From assembly GCA_012512545.1 (NCBI GenBank), contig JAAZDZ010000511.1:1-8528 (forward strand): 8,528 bases of DNA, in the 5' to 3' direction. Source of the stretch: Alcaligenaceae bacterium (GTDB taxonomy: Bacteria > Pseudomonadota > Gammaproteobacteria > Burkholderiales > Burkholderiaceae_B). Position numbers and translations under genes: made by a program. This document shows, one piece after another, positions 1 through 5,602 of this stretch (positions are counted from its first letter, which is position 1; every line of letters begins with the position of its first letter). The notes under the pieces were generated by a model, which worked only from the letters and a program-made list of their open reading frames with translations, made no database searches and was not told where the DNA came from.

Positions 1-1689
1 GAACGCTTCAGTACCCTGCACGGGATCATCGTTCTGCGGCGCTGCTTCAGCCACTGACTCGCTTGCCGCTTCTACCGACGCCTCTGCCACAGGCGTCACG
101 CGCCTGGCGCTTTGAACCTCGGCGGCTTCCTCGACAGGGACGGCTGGCGCATCGCTCTGGACTCCAGCATCAACTGGCGCGACCGGCGCCGCAACTGCGT
201 CCTCTGCACCCGCTTGAGCCACGGCGGAACTGGCGACCGGGGGCGAGTCGGGCAAAGCCTCCCAGGCGGGGATATCCGGGCCATCATCCGGCCCGCTATT
301 CTGCGATTGGGACGGAGCTGCGTCTGCTGCCTTTTCAGCCTCGGCCATGCCAGCACCCGCAGCCCGGCCCATGGCTTCTGCAGGCTGGGGCGACAAGGCT
401 TCAGGCTCAGGTGCGGGCGGGGGAGTGTCAGACGGGCCAGGGGCTGCCGCAGCCGCTTGCTGCGCAGGCTGAACCGGCTGCGCGACGGCAGGCGCGGCTT
501 CTTGCGACGGACCGCCTGCAACGGGCGGCCGGGCTGTATTATCTTCGCTGCCCTGCGCTTGCCGCCTGTCCGGGCCGGGCGTCGGGGGTTCCGGCAAATG
601 CGCGGATTCCGGTGTCAGCGCCAACATGCGCAGACAGGCCATCACAAAACCGGCGTATTCGTCGGGCGCCAGCGCAAGCTCGCTACGACTGTGCACGGCC
701 ACGGAATAATAAAGCTGTATGAGATCAGGATGCACGCTCGCGGCGAGGGCCTCGATATCGGCGGCGAGCGGCTCGTCAGCGGGCAATACGCCCGGCACCC
801 GCTGCTGAATGGCGATACGCGACAGCATGACGGCCAGATCGGCCAGCGCCCCAGCGTAAGAAAGCCCCCTGGAAGCAAGTTCGTCGGCCACCGCCAATAC
901 GCCGCTGGCCTGCCCCACAGCCAAAGCCTGCAACAGGCGCACCAGATGGCGCTGATCAATCGTGCCCAACATGCCTTGCACGGCGTCCAGGGAAAGATTC
1001 CCCGCGCTGTAGGCAATGGCCTGGTCGGTCAGCGACAGCGCATCGCGCATCGAGCCGCCCGCAGCCTGGCCCAGCAAGCGCAAAGCGGGCACCTCAAAAG
1101 CCAGCGCTTCCTGGCTCAGAACCGATTCCAGATGTTCAACGATGGAATCGACTGTCATGTGCTTGAGATTGAACTGCAGGCAGCGCGACAGCACCGTGAC
1201 GGGAATCTTCTGCGGATCGGTGGTCGCAAGAATGAACTTCACATGGGGCGGCGGCTCTTCAAGCGTCTTGAGCATGGCATTGAAGGCGTGCCCCGTCAGC
1301 ATGTGCACTTCGTCAATCATGTAGACCTTGAAGCGCGCGCTGCTGGGAGCGTAGACGGCCTGTTCCAGCAATTGCGTCATTTCCTCGACACCCCGGTTGG
1401 AGGCGGCATCGAGTTCGACATAATCGACAAAGCGGCCGGCATCAATTTCCGTGCAGGCGCGGCACTGCCCGCAAGGTTTGGAGGTGATGCCTGTTTCGCA
1501 GTTCAGGGATTTGGCAAGAATGCGCGATAAAGTCGTCTTGCCCACCCCGCGCGTGCCGGTAAACAGCCAGGCATGGTGCAGCCGCTGGGTGTCCAGGGCA
1601 TGAGTCAGCGCGCGAACCACGTGATCTTGACCAATAAGGGTATCGAACGAGCGTGGCCGCCACTTGCGTGCCAGTACCAGATACGTCAT
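1..1689 (-). CDS. dnaX: DNA polymerase III subunit tau/gamma (clamp loader ATPase), 3' end outside window
   Basis: This is the clamp-loader motor subunit, which loads the beta sliding clamp and bridges polymerase cores in the replisome. The frame is open from the ATG at 1689 to base 1 (563 codons, no stop), so the C-terminus lies outside the window. The protein opens MTYLVLARKWRP, typical of DnaX. It has a Walker A motif GTRGVGKTT at residues 45-53, zinc cysteines C64, C73, C76 and C79 with the same spacing as in E. coli, Walker B DEVH at 126-129, a sensor-1 stretch LATTDPQKIP, an SRC arginine finger and the sensor-2 motif GSMRDALSLTDQA. From about residue 365 the protein becomes a long Ala/Pro/Glu-rich linker, as expected between the gamma part and the tau-specific domains. 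No A-rich frameshift heptamer (A AAA AAG) is visible in this part, so whether a short gamma form is made cannot be judged. No strong Shine-Dalgarno precedes the ATG. A possible -10 (TACACT) lies at 1739-1734. Confidence 0.97.
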   Translation of the reverse strand, partial: MTYLVLARKWRPRSFDTLIGQDHVVRALTHALDTQRLHHAWLFTGTRGVGKTTLSRILAKSLNCETGITSKPCGQCRACTEIDAGRFVDYVELDAASNRGVEEMTQLLEQAVYAPSSARFKVYMIDEVHMLTGHAFNAMLKTLEEPPPHVKFILATTDPQKIPVTVLSRCLQFNLKHMTVDSIVEHLESVLSQEALAFEVPALRLLGQAAGGSMRDALSLTDQAIAYSAGNLSLDAVQGMLGTIDQRHLVRLLQALAVGQASGVLAVADELASRGLSYAGALADLAVMLSRIAIQQRVPGVLPADEPLAADIEALAASVHPDLIQLYYSVAVHSRSELALAPDEYAGFVMACLRMLALTPESAHLPEPPTPGPDRRQAQGSEDNTARPPVAGGPSQEAAPAVAQPVQPAQQAAAAAPGPSDTPPPAPEPEALSPQPAEAMGRAAGAGMAEAEKAADAAPSQSQNSGPDDGPDIPAWEALPDSPPVASSAVAQAGAEDAVAAPVAPVDAGVQSDAPAVPVEEAAEVQSARRVTPVAEASVEAASESVAEAAPQNDDPVQGTEAF

Positions 1690-1784
1690 GGAATAAAGTG
1701 CGGGCAGAGATGACAGTCGAAAACGGAACGAAAAGTGTACCCGCATTCGAGAAAGGCCGGGAGGGCCGGAGGGAAACTACTGAG

Positions 1785-1883
1785 GTGGCGAGCCTGACTT
1801 CGGCACTGACTCTGCACGACTATGGCTGCTTCGTTCCCGACCTGACCAGGTTTGCCGCCGAACCATGCGAAGGGGCCCGCCAC
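1785..1883 (-). ncRNA. ffs: 4.5S signal recognition particle RNA (bacterial small SRP RNA)
   Basis: This is the RNA scaffold of the signal recognition particle; it binds Ffh and helps target nascent membrane proteins to FtsY and the translocon. On the minus strand the conserved Ffh-binding helix is present: CCTGGTCAGG, then TCG-GGAA-CGA with the GGAA tetraloop at 1837-1834, then GAAGCAGCC on the 3' side. This matches the E. coli core GGTCAGGTCC-GGAA-GGAAGCAGCC apart from the closing pair. The outer ends pair: 1883-1874 (GTGGCGGGCC) with 1794-1785 (GGCTCGCCAC) gives 10 bp with one G-U pair. An inner TTCGGC/GCCGAA helix adds support. The length of about 99 nt is slightly below the 114 nt of E. 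coli. Ends were set from the closing stem and could be off by a few bases. A TAAACT box at 1894-1889 is a possible -10. The gene lies 95 bp upstream of dnaX on the same strand. Confidence 0.92.
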
Positions 1884-1987
1884 GTAGAAGTTTAACAGGA
1901 ACGCGCCCCTGCCGTCTGGCGGTCGGCCCGGCGTCCCTGAAAAACTGCTTTTCTCGTGGCCCGGCATTGTCTGCGCAGGTAGCAGCT

Positions 1988-1993
1988 TAGAAT
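1988..1993 (+). promoter_or_regulatory. Candidate -10 box (TAGAAT) for xerD
   Basis: TAGAAT matches the sigma-70 -10 consensus in five of six bases. No good -35 is seen at 17 bp; TTGTCT at 1967-1972 gives only a 15-bp spacer. If used, transcription would begin near base 2000. That is at or beyond the ATG at 1998, which favours the xerD start at 2043. Only sequence resemblance supports it. Confidence 0.35.
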
Positions 1994-2042
1994 AATCATG
2001 GATATCAAGCCGCCGTCTTATCAGGAAAACCTTTCTAACCCT

Positions 2043-2942
2043 ATGACCGACACCCCGCCTGACCGCATCGACTCTTTCATTGACGCCCTCTGGCTGGAAG
2101 ACGGTCTGGCGCAGAACACGCTGAGCGCCTATCGTCGCGACCTGGAAGCCTTTGAAGCCTGGCTTGCCAGGCAGCATGGCAAGCCGCTCACTGCCGTGCA
2201 CGAAGCCGATATCCAGGAGTGGTTTGCCGCCATGCATGCCCACAGTCGGGCATCCACCGCCAACCGCCGCCTGGCATCGCTGCGCCGCTTCTACCTGTGG
2301 GCGCACCGCGAGGGCCTGGTGGCCCACGACCCCTGCCTGAAACTGCAGGCATCCAGGCAGCCGCCACGCTTTCCCAAGACACTGAGCGAAGCCCAGGTAG
2401 AAGCCCTGCTGCATGCCCCTGATCTTTCCACCACCCTGGGCCTGCGTGACCGCGCCATGCTGGAAACCCTGTATGCCACCGGCCTGCGCGTGAGCGAACT
2501 GGTGAATCTGGGCGTGCTGGAAACCAGCCTTGCCGATGGCGTGGTGCGGGTGAACCTCGGCAAGGGCGGCAAAGACAGGCTGGTGCCCATGGGCGCCGAA
2601 GCCCAGCACTGGGTCGAGCGTTACTTGCGCGAAGGCCGCAACACCTTGCTGGGCCAGCGCCGTTCTGACGCCCTGTTCGTCACGGCCCGCGGCGGCCCCA
2701 TGACGCGCCAGGCGTTCTGGCAACTGGTGAAGAAATATGCCTTCCTGGCCGATATTCACGCACCACTATCACCTCACGTGCTGCGCCACGCCTTCGCCAC
2801 CCATCTGCTGAACCACGGCGCCGATCTGCGCGTGGTGCAGATGCTGCTGGGACACGCTGATATTTCCACCACGCAGATCTACACTCACGTTGCCCGCGAA
2901 CGCCTGCGCCAGCTGCATGCGAAACACCACCCGCGCGCCTGA
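2043..2942 (+). CDS. xerD: Site-specific tyrosine recombinase XerD
   Basis: XerD works with XerC at the dif site, under FtsK control, to resolve chromosome dimers before division. From the ATG at 2043 the protein has 299 residues (298 in E. coli). An N-terminal SAM-like core-binding domain (IDSFIDALWLEDGLAQNTLSAYRRDL) comes first, followed by the catalytic domain. All catalytic residues are visible: R149 in ATGLRVSEL, K174 in GKGGKDRLVP, H245 and R248 in SPHVLRHAFATHLL, H271 in LLGHADISTT and the tyrosine nucleophile Y280 in TQIYTHVA. An in-frame ATG at 1998 would add 15 residues. I prefer 2043 because the catalytic residues then fall within one or two positions of E. coli numbering, and because a candidate -10 box at 1988-1993 places the transcript start near 2000. 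Neither start has a well-spaced Shine-Dalgarno. The gene diverges from ffs-dnaX and is followed 25 bp later by the deacylase gene. No dif site was recognised in the window. Confidence 0.95.
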   Translation: MTDTPPDRIDSFIDALWLEDGLAQNTLSAYRRDLEAFEAWLARQHGKPLTAVHEADIQEWFAAMHAHSRASTANRRLASLRRFYLWAHREGLVAHDPCLKLQASRQPPRFPKTLSEAQVEALLHAPDLSTTLGLRDRAMLETLYATGLRVSELVNLGVLETSLADGVVRVNLGKGGKDRLVPMGAEAQHWVERYLREGRNTLLGQRRSDALFVTARGGPMTRQAFWQLVKKYAFLADIHAPLSPHVLRHAFATHLLNHGADLRVVQMLLGHADISTTQIYTHVARERLRQLHAKHHPRA

Positions 2943-2967
2943 CACTCCACCCCTCATCACGCAGACC

Positions 2968-3459
2968 ATGGCCAAGGAAAAACACGTTTCTGAAACCCCC
3001 GCCACCCAGCTGTTGAAAAAACTGGGCATTCCCTATACCGGACATACCTATGATTATGTCGAGCACGGCGGCGCCCTGGAGTCCGCCCGGCAGTTGGGTG
3101 TGGACCCACATCACGTCGCCAAAACCCTCATCATGGAAGACGAACGCGCCCGGCCGCTGATCATCATCATGCATGGCGACCGCGACGTATCCACCAAAAA
3201 CCTGGCACGCCAGATCGGCACCAAAAAGGTCGAACCCTGCCAGCCCGAAGTCGCGCAACGCCATTCGGGCTACATGGTGGGCGGCACCTCACCCTTTGGC
3301 ACGCGCAAGAAGATGCCGGTCTGGATGGAATCCAGCCTGCTGGAATTACCCATCATCTACCTGAACGGCGGACGGCGCGGCTATTTGATAGAGATTGCTC
3401 CGCAGGCAGTGGCACAGGCCCTGCAGGCGGGAAAGGTGAATGTGGCGCTGGAAAAATGA
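2968..3459 (+). CDS. ybaK: YbaK/EbsC-type aminoacyl-tRNA deacylase (probable Cys-tRNA(Pro) deacylase)
   Basis: YbaK-type proteins hydrolyse mischarged tRNA in trans, classically Cys-tRNA(Pro) made by prolyl-tRNA synthetase. The predicted protein has 163 residues, close to the usual family length of about 160. Family marks are the VAKTLIM segment with the conserved lysine K52, and the glycine-rich GGTSPFG loop at residues 105-111, followed by KKMPVWME. It is a cytoplasmic single-domain protein with no signal peptide or membrane segment. The frame stays open upstream to an ATG at 2890, but that start would overlap the end of xerD by 53 bp and add unconserved residues, so the ATG at 2968 is chosen. 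No clear Shine-Dalgarno is visible. The 25-bp gap after xerD suggests co-transcription. Substrate specificity within the INS/YbaK superfamily is assigned by resemblance only. Confidence 0.88.
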   Translation: MAKEKHVSETPATQLLKKLGIPYTGHTYDYVEHGGALESARQLGVDPHHVAKTLIMEDERARPLIIIMHGDRDVSTKNLARQIGTKKVEPCQPEVAQRHSGYMVGGTSPFGTRKKMPVWMESSLLELPIIYLNGGRRGYLIEIAPQAVAQALQAGKVNVALEK

Positions 3460-3508
3460 CTGACGCGAACGCGACAACCCCGGCGGCGTGACAGCGCCGA
3501 AGCAAGAA

Positions 3509-3525
3509 ATGGGTTCAGACCCCAT
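3509..3525. repeat. 17-bp imperfect palindrome between ybaK and tRNA-Arg
   Basis: ATGGG at 3509-3513 is the exact inverse complement of CCCAT at 3521-3525, with a 7-base centre (TTCAGAC) that is itself nearly symmetric. It lies in the convergent gap between ybaK and the tRNA gene. There is no T-run on either side, so it is not a standard terminator. It resembles short GGGTC-AGACCC-type dispersed palindromes of proteobacterial intergenic regions, but only one copy was noticed here. Confidence 0.4.
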
Positions 3526-3548
3526 GTATGAAGGCAAGATGGGAAATC

Positions 3549-3623
3549 TGGCGTCTCCGGCAGGAATCGAACCTACAATCTTCCCTTAGGAGGGGAAAGT
3601 TATATCCATTTAACTACGGAGAC
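3549..3623 (-). tRNA. tRNA-Arg (anticodon CCU), CCA encoded
   Basis: A complete cloverleaf folds on the minus strand. The acceptor stem is GTCTCCG (3623-3617) with CGGAGAC (3559-3553), 7 perfect pairs. The D stem is GTTA/TAAC around an AATGGATA loop. The anticodon stem is TTCCC/GGGAA with loop CTCCTAA, giving anticodon CCT at 3590-3588. The variable loop is 4 nt. The T arm is GTAGG-TTCGATT-CCTGC with one G-U pair. The discriminator is G (3552), followed by an encoded CCA (3551-3549). It reads AGG arginine codons, which are normally rare in GC-rich betaproteobacteria. It is a single gene, convergent with ybaK and divergent from mntP. No integrase or attachment-site duplication was seen beside it. 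Confidence 0.97.
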
Positions 3624-3639
3624 GACACTATTTTGGTGA

Positions 3640-3645
3640 AGTATA
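3640..3645 (-). promoter_or_regulatory. Candidate -10 box (TATACT) for tRNA-Arg
   Basis: On the minus strand TATACT (3645-3640) matches the -10 consensus in five of six positions. It lies 16 bp upstream of the tRNA 5' end, leaving room for a start near 3633 and a short leader removed by RNase P. No convincing -35 was found at 16-18 bp. Confidence 0.4.
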
Positions 3646-3772
3646 ACGTAAGCCGCATGGATGCTTGCTTTGCCACATAAAGATAGGCGGGCTGCGCTAC
3701 ACAGAACCCGGCCGGACACACTTTGAACACACACCAGACAGGGTTTCTGTTTCCTGAAAGCCGCCTTCTGGC

Positions 3773-3778
3773 TAGAAT
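3773..3778 (+). promoter_or_regulatory. Candidate -10 box (TAGAAT) for mntP
   Basis: This TAGAAT matches the -10 consensus in five of six bases, 53 bp before the mntP ATG. The -35 region (around TTCCTG at 3751-3756, 16-bp spacer) is poor, which could suit an activated promoter. A start near 3785 would leave a leader of about 47 nt. The same hexamer precedes xerD and mutL in this window. Confidence 0.35.
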
Positions 3779-3801
3779 GCGGCAGATCTCCCTGGAATCG
3801 T

Positions 3802-3815
3802 GCCTGTGTCCAGGC
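3802..3815 (+). promoter_or_regulatory. Small hairpin in the predicted mntP leader
   Basis: GCCTG (3802-3806) pairs with CAGGC (3811-3815) around a TGTC loop. An alternative pairing of CCTGG (3791-3795) with CCAGG (3810-3814) uses overlapping bases, so the two folds exclude each other. The hairpin ends 16 nt before the ATG, and no Shine-Dalgarno is visible in between. Whether it controls translation is inference; it does not resemble the yybP-ykoY manganese riboswitch. Confidence 0.25.
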
Positions 3816-3831
3816 TGAAGCCACCCTTCCT

Positions 3832-4410
3832 ATGACCCTATTTCCCACCCTCCTGATCGCCTTTGCCATGTCTTCCGACGCCTTTGCCGCGGCGATCAGC
3901 AAAGGCGCCAGTCTGACGCGGCCACGTTTTTCGGAAGCCCTGCGCATTGGCGCGATTTTCGGCTTTATTGAAGCCATGACTCCGCTGATCGGCTGGGCGC
4001 TGGGTACTGCCGCCGAACCTTATGTCCAGGCGTGGGATCACTGGATCGCCTTCGCCATCCTCTGTGGGCTGGGCGGGCACATGATCTGGAACGGCTGTAA
4101 GAAAGAAACAGACGAAGAAGACATTTCGCCGCGCACCCGGCATTCTTTCTGGTTGCTGGCAGCCACCGGCTTTGCCACAAGCATTGATGCCATGGCCATC
4201 GGCGTCACACTGGCTTTTGTTGACAACAACATTCTCATCACCGCAGCGGCCATCGGGGCCGCTACTCTCCTGATGGTGACCCTTGGCGTCATGGTCGGGC
4301 GCATGCTGGGCGCCGTCATCGGCAAACGGGCGGAAATCATCGGCGGCATTGCCCTGGTGGGCATCGGCTCGCTGATTTTGTATGAACACATGTGGGGCAT
4401 GGCGGGCTGA
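3832..4410 (+). CDS. mntP: Manganese efflux pump MntP
   Basis: MntP exports Mn(II) across the inner membrane and prevents manganese toxicity. The 192-residue protein (188 in E. coli) aligns with E. coli MntP from its first residue. It is hydrophobic, with about six membrane segments in two repeated halves, each carrying the family's acidic signature: [17 protein letters not shown] with D16 near the start, and [15 protein letters not shown] with D119 in the second half. Other conserved stretches are [38 protein letters not shown] and [17 protein letters not shown] charged cytoplasmic loop (about residues 89-105, KKETDEED...) links the halves. The agreement with E. coli supports the ATG at 3832, although no Shine-Dalgarno is seen. 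The gene stands alone, between a divergent tRNA gene and a strong downstream terminator. No recognisable Mn riboswitch precedes it. Confidence 0.95.
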   Translation: MTLFPTLLIAFAMSSDAFAAAISKGASLTRPRFSEALRIGAIFGFIEAMTPLIGWALGTAAEPYVQAWDHWIAFAILCGLGGHMIWNGCKKETDEEDISPRTRHSFWLLAATGFATSIDAMAIGVTLAFVDNNILITAAAIGAATLLMVTLGVMVGRMLGAVIGKRAEIIGGIALVGIGSLILYEHMWGMAG

Positions 4411-4434
4411 GCGCGCGCGCAACTCGCTCCAAAT

Positions 4435-4464
4435 GCAAAACGCCGGCGGATGCCGGCGTTTTGC
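4435..4464. terminator. Bidirectional intrinsic terminator between mntP and the Bug-family gene
   Basis: GCAAAACGCCGGC (4435-4447) and GCCGGCGTTTTGC (4452-4464) form a perfect 13-bp stem around the tetraloop GGAT. The GC-rich core is flanked by AAAA on the left and TTTT on the right, so it reads as a Rho-independent terminator from either side. It lies 24 bp after the mntP stop and 18 bp after the stop of the convergent tctC-like gene, and can serve both. Confidence 0.95.
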
Positions 4465-4470
4465 GTGAGC

Positions 4471-4490
4471 CTCTATTCGACTCTATTCGA
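4471..4490. repeat. Tandem 10-bp duplication at the 3' end of the Bug-family gene
   Basis: CTCTATTCGA occurs twice in direct contact (4471-4480 and 4481-4490). The right copy contains the stop codon of the minus-strand gene (TAG, 4485-4483); the left copy lies just after it and is out of frame, so the protein is unchanged. It probably reflects a small slippage duplication. Confidence 0.8.
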
Positions 4491-5472
4491 GCTTGATACC
4501 GCCTTTTTCCACGACTTCGTGGGCCCAGTCGTATTGCTCCTGAATTTCCTTGCCAAACTCTTCAGGCGTATTGCCCGAAGGCGCGGCGCCCTGCTTTTCC
4601 AGCGCTTCAATAACACGCGGGTTTTTCAGCGCTTCAGCCGCTGCGGCATGCAGCTTGGCGATGATGGCCTCGGGTGTACCGGCTGGCGCCAGCAAGCCAT
4701 ACCAGGCGGGCTGGTTCAGTTCGGGAAAGCCTTCTTCAGCCAGGGTGGGGATATCCTTCAGGCTGTCAAGGCGCTCGGGCCAGGCAATGGCCATGGGACG
4801 CAGATTACCTGCCTGGATCTGAGCCATGGAAGAAGGCAGGTTGTCGAACAGGACTTCGATCTGGCCGCCCACCGCATCGGTGACAGCAGGACCGGACCCC
4901 TTGTAGGGAACGTGCACCATGTCAGTATCCGTGGACATTCTGAAAGCTTCACCAAACAGGTGCAGCACACCGCACGTGCCGGAGCTGCCGTAGGAGTACT
5001 TGCCTGGGTTGTCCTTCAGCACCTGCAGGAACTCCTTGAAGTTCTTGGCAGGAAACTTGGGGTTGACTTCAACCACGTTGGGCACGTTGGCGAAGTTGGT
5101 CACCGGCATGAAATCCTTCAGCGGGTCGTAAGGCAGATCGTTGGGGCGGCACGCCTTGTTCACGGCCAGAGTGGATACCGTAGCGATGGACAGCGTGTAG
5201 CCATCAGGTTTGGCGCGAGCCGCTTCCTGGGCGCCAATTGCGCCGCCGGCGCCACCTTTGTTTTCAACCACCATGGGCTGGCCGAGGATCTGGCTCATTT
5301 CCTGAGTGACGATGCGAGCCACGATATCGGTAGAACCACCGGGCGCAAACGGCACAATGACGCGCACTGCGCTGTTGGGGTAGTCATCCGCGGCCTGGGC
5401 GGCTGCTCCAAATGCGGCAGCGACGCTGCCGACGATGGCCAACGCTGCAAACTTGCTGTTTAGTCGTTTCAT
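4483..5472 (-). CDS. Bug/TctC-family periplasmic solute-binding protein
   Basis: Bug proteins are periplasmic binding components, some serving tripartite tricarboxylate transporters, that hold small carboxylates or related solutes. The start is ATG at 5472: an AGGAG at 5486-5482 stands 9 nt upstream, whereas the in-frame GTG at 5478 would be only 3 nt away. The 329-residue protein starts with a Sec signal peptide (MKRLNSKF, a hydrophobic Ala-rich core, AAAQA cut near residue 27 or 28). Family motifs are RVIVPFAPGGSTDIVAR (residues 37-53), VENKGGAGGAIGA (69-81), KPDGYTL, LPYDPLKDFMPVT (113-125), YSYGSSGTCG (159-168), VPYKGSGPA, EVLFDNLPSS (206-215), WYGLLAPAGTP and a GKEIQEQYDWA tail. Two cysteines, C108 and C167, are the only ones in the mature protein. 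No tctA or tctB membrane genes are adjacent, so this is an orphan binding protein. It diverges from an AEC permease. The ligand cannot be assigned. Confidence 0.93.
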   Translation of the reverse strand: MKRLNSKFAALAIVGSVAAAFGAAAQAADDYPNSAVRVIVPFAPGGSTDIVARIVTQEMSQILGQPMVVENKGGAGGAIGAQEAARAKPDGYTLSIATVSTLAVNKACRPNDLPYDPLKDFMPVTNFANVPNVVEVNPKFPAKNFKEFLQVLKDNPGKYSYGSSGTCGVLHLFGEAFRMSTDTDMVHVPYKGSGPAVTDAVGGQIEVLFDNLPSSMAQIQAGNLRPMAIAWPERLDSLKDIPTLAEEGFPELNQPAWYGLLAPAGTPEAIIAKLHAAAAEALKNPRVIEALEKQGAAPSGNTPEEFGKEIQEQYDWAHEVVEKGGIKLE

Positions 5473-5481
5473 ATACACTCA

Positions 5482-5486
5482 CTCCT
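5482..5486 (-). promoter_or_regulatory. Shine-Dalgarno (AGGAG) that fixes the Bug-family gene start
   Basis: On the minus strand AGGAG (5486-5482) precedes the ATG at 5472 by 9 nt and the in-frame GTG at 5478 by 3 nt. The spacing selects the ATG. Confidence 0.8.
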
Positions 5487-5494
5487 GATTGAAT

Positions 5495-5515
5495 GTTCTC
5501 CCTTGTGGGGAGAAC
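5495..5515. promoter_or_regulatory. Perfect 8-bp inverted repeat upstream of the Bug-family gene
   Basis: GTTCTCCC (5495-5502) and GGGAGAAC (5508-5515) are exact inverse complements around TTGTG. The element ends 8 bp above the Shine-Dalgarno of the minus-strand Bug gene. It could be a 5'-leader hairpin in the transcript or a protein operator in DNA. No T-run follows on either strand, so it is not a normal terminator. Confidence 0.6.
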
Positions 5516-5536
5516 CGCGGCGGGATTTTAAGCTTA

Positions 5537-5582
5537 GATTGTCGCCCCATCTACAAAACGATTGTCGCCCCATCTACAAAAC
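5537..5582. repeat. Two perfect tandem copies of a 23-bp unit in the divergent control region
   Basis: Bases 5537-5559 and 5560-5582 are identical, with no spacer. Each unit begins GATTGTCGCC and ends CTACAAAAC. Inside each is a dyad TTGT-N10-ACAA (5539-5542 with 5553-5556, and 5562-5565 with 5576-5579). The repeats lie between the divergent Bug-family gene and the AEC permease gene, 20 bp before the latter's ATG. Two identical dyads 23 bp apart, near two helical turns, suit binding sites for a dimeric regulator, but a chance duplication is also possible. Confidence 0.75.
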
Positions 5583-5602
5583 TTATGTCAATTACCTGAC
5601 GA

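Noticed and set aside
112..1530. Long plus-strand reading frame of 472 codons opposite dnaX
   Set aside because: The minus strand encodes a complete set of DnaX motifs here. The plus frame is Arg/Gly-rich with no family likeness and arises from the high GC content.
1755..1767. Possible terminator for ffs (GGCC-N5-GGCC followed by TTTCT on the minus strand)
   Set aside because: The stem is only 4 bp with a poor T-run. It may contribute to 3'-end formation, but I cannot support it as a terminator.
1686..2759. Minus-strand frame of 357 codons opposite xerD
   Set aside because: It runs through the SRP RNA gene and opposite the XerD catalytic domain, and shows no protein-family features.
3482..3500. 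CGGCG/CGCCG inverted repeat after ybaK
   Set aside because: Only 5 bp with a 9-base loop and no T-run on either strand; common by chance at this GC content.
3549..3623. tRNA-Arg as an integration site for a genomic island
   Set aside because: No integrase, no duplicated tRNA 3' end and no mobile genes are visible in the window; the neighbours are housekeeping genes.
3627..3831. yybP-ykoY manganese riboswitch upstream of mntP
   Set aside because: I looked for its conserved core loops and did not find them; only simple hairpins are present.
4411..4420. (GC)5 alternating run just after the mntP stop
   Set aside because: Too short to claim Z-DNA or a regulatory role.
4450..5463. Plus-strand frame of 337 codons opposite the Bug gene
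   Set aside because: It starts inside the terminator hairpin and is antisense to a clear secreted Bug protein.
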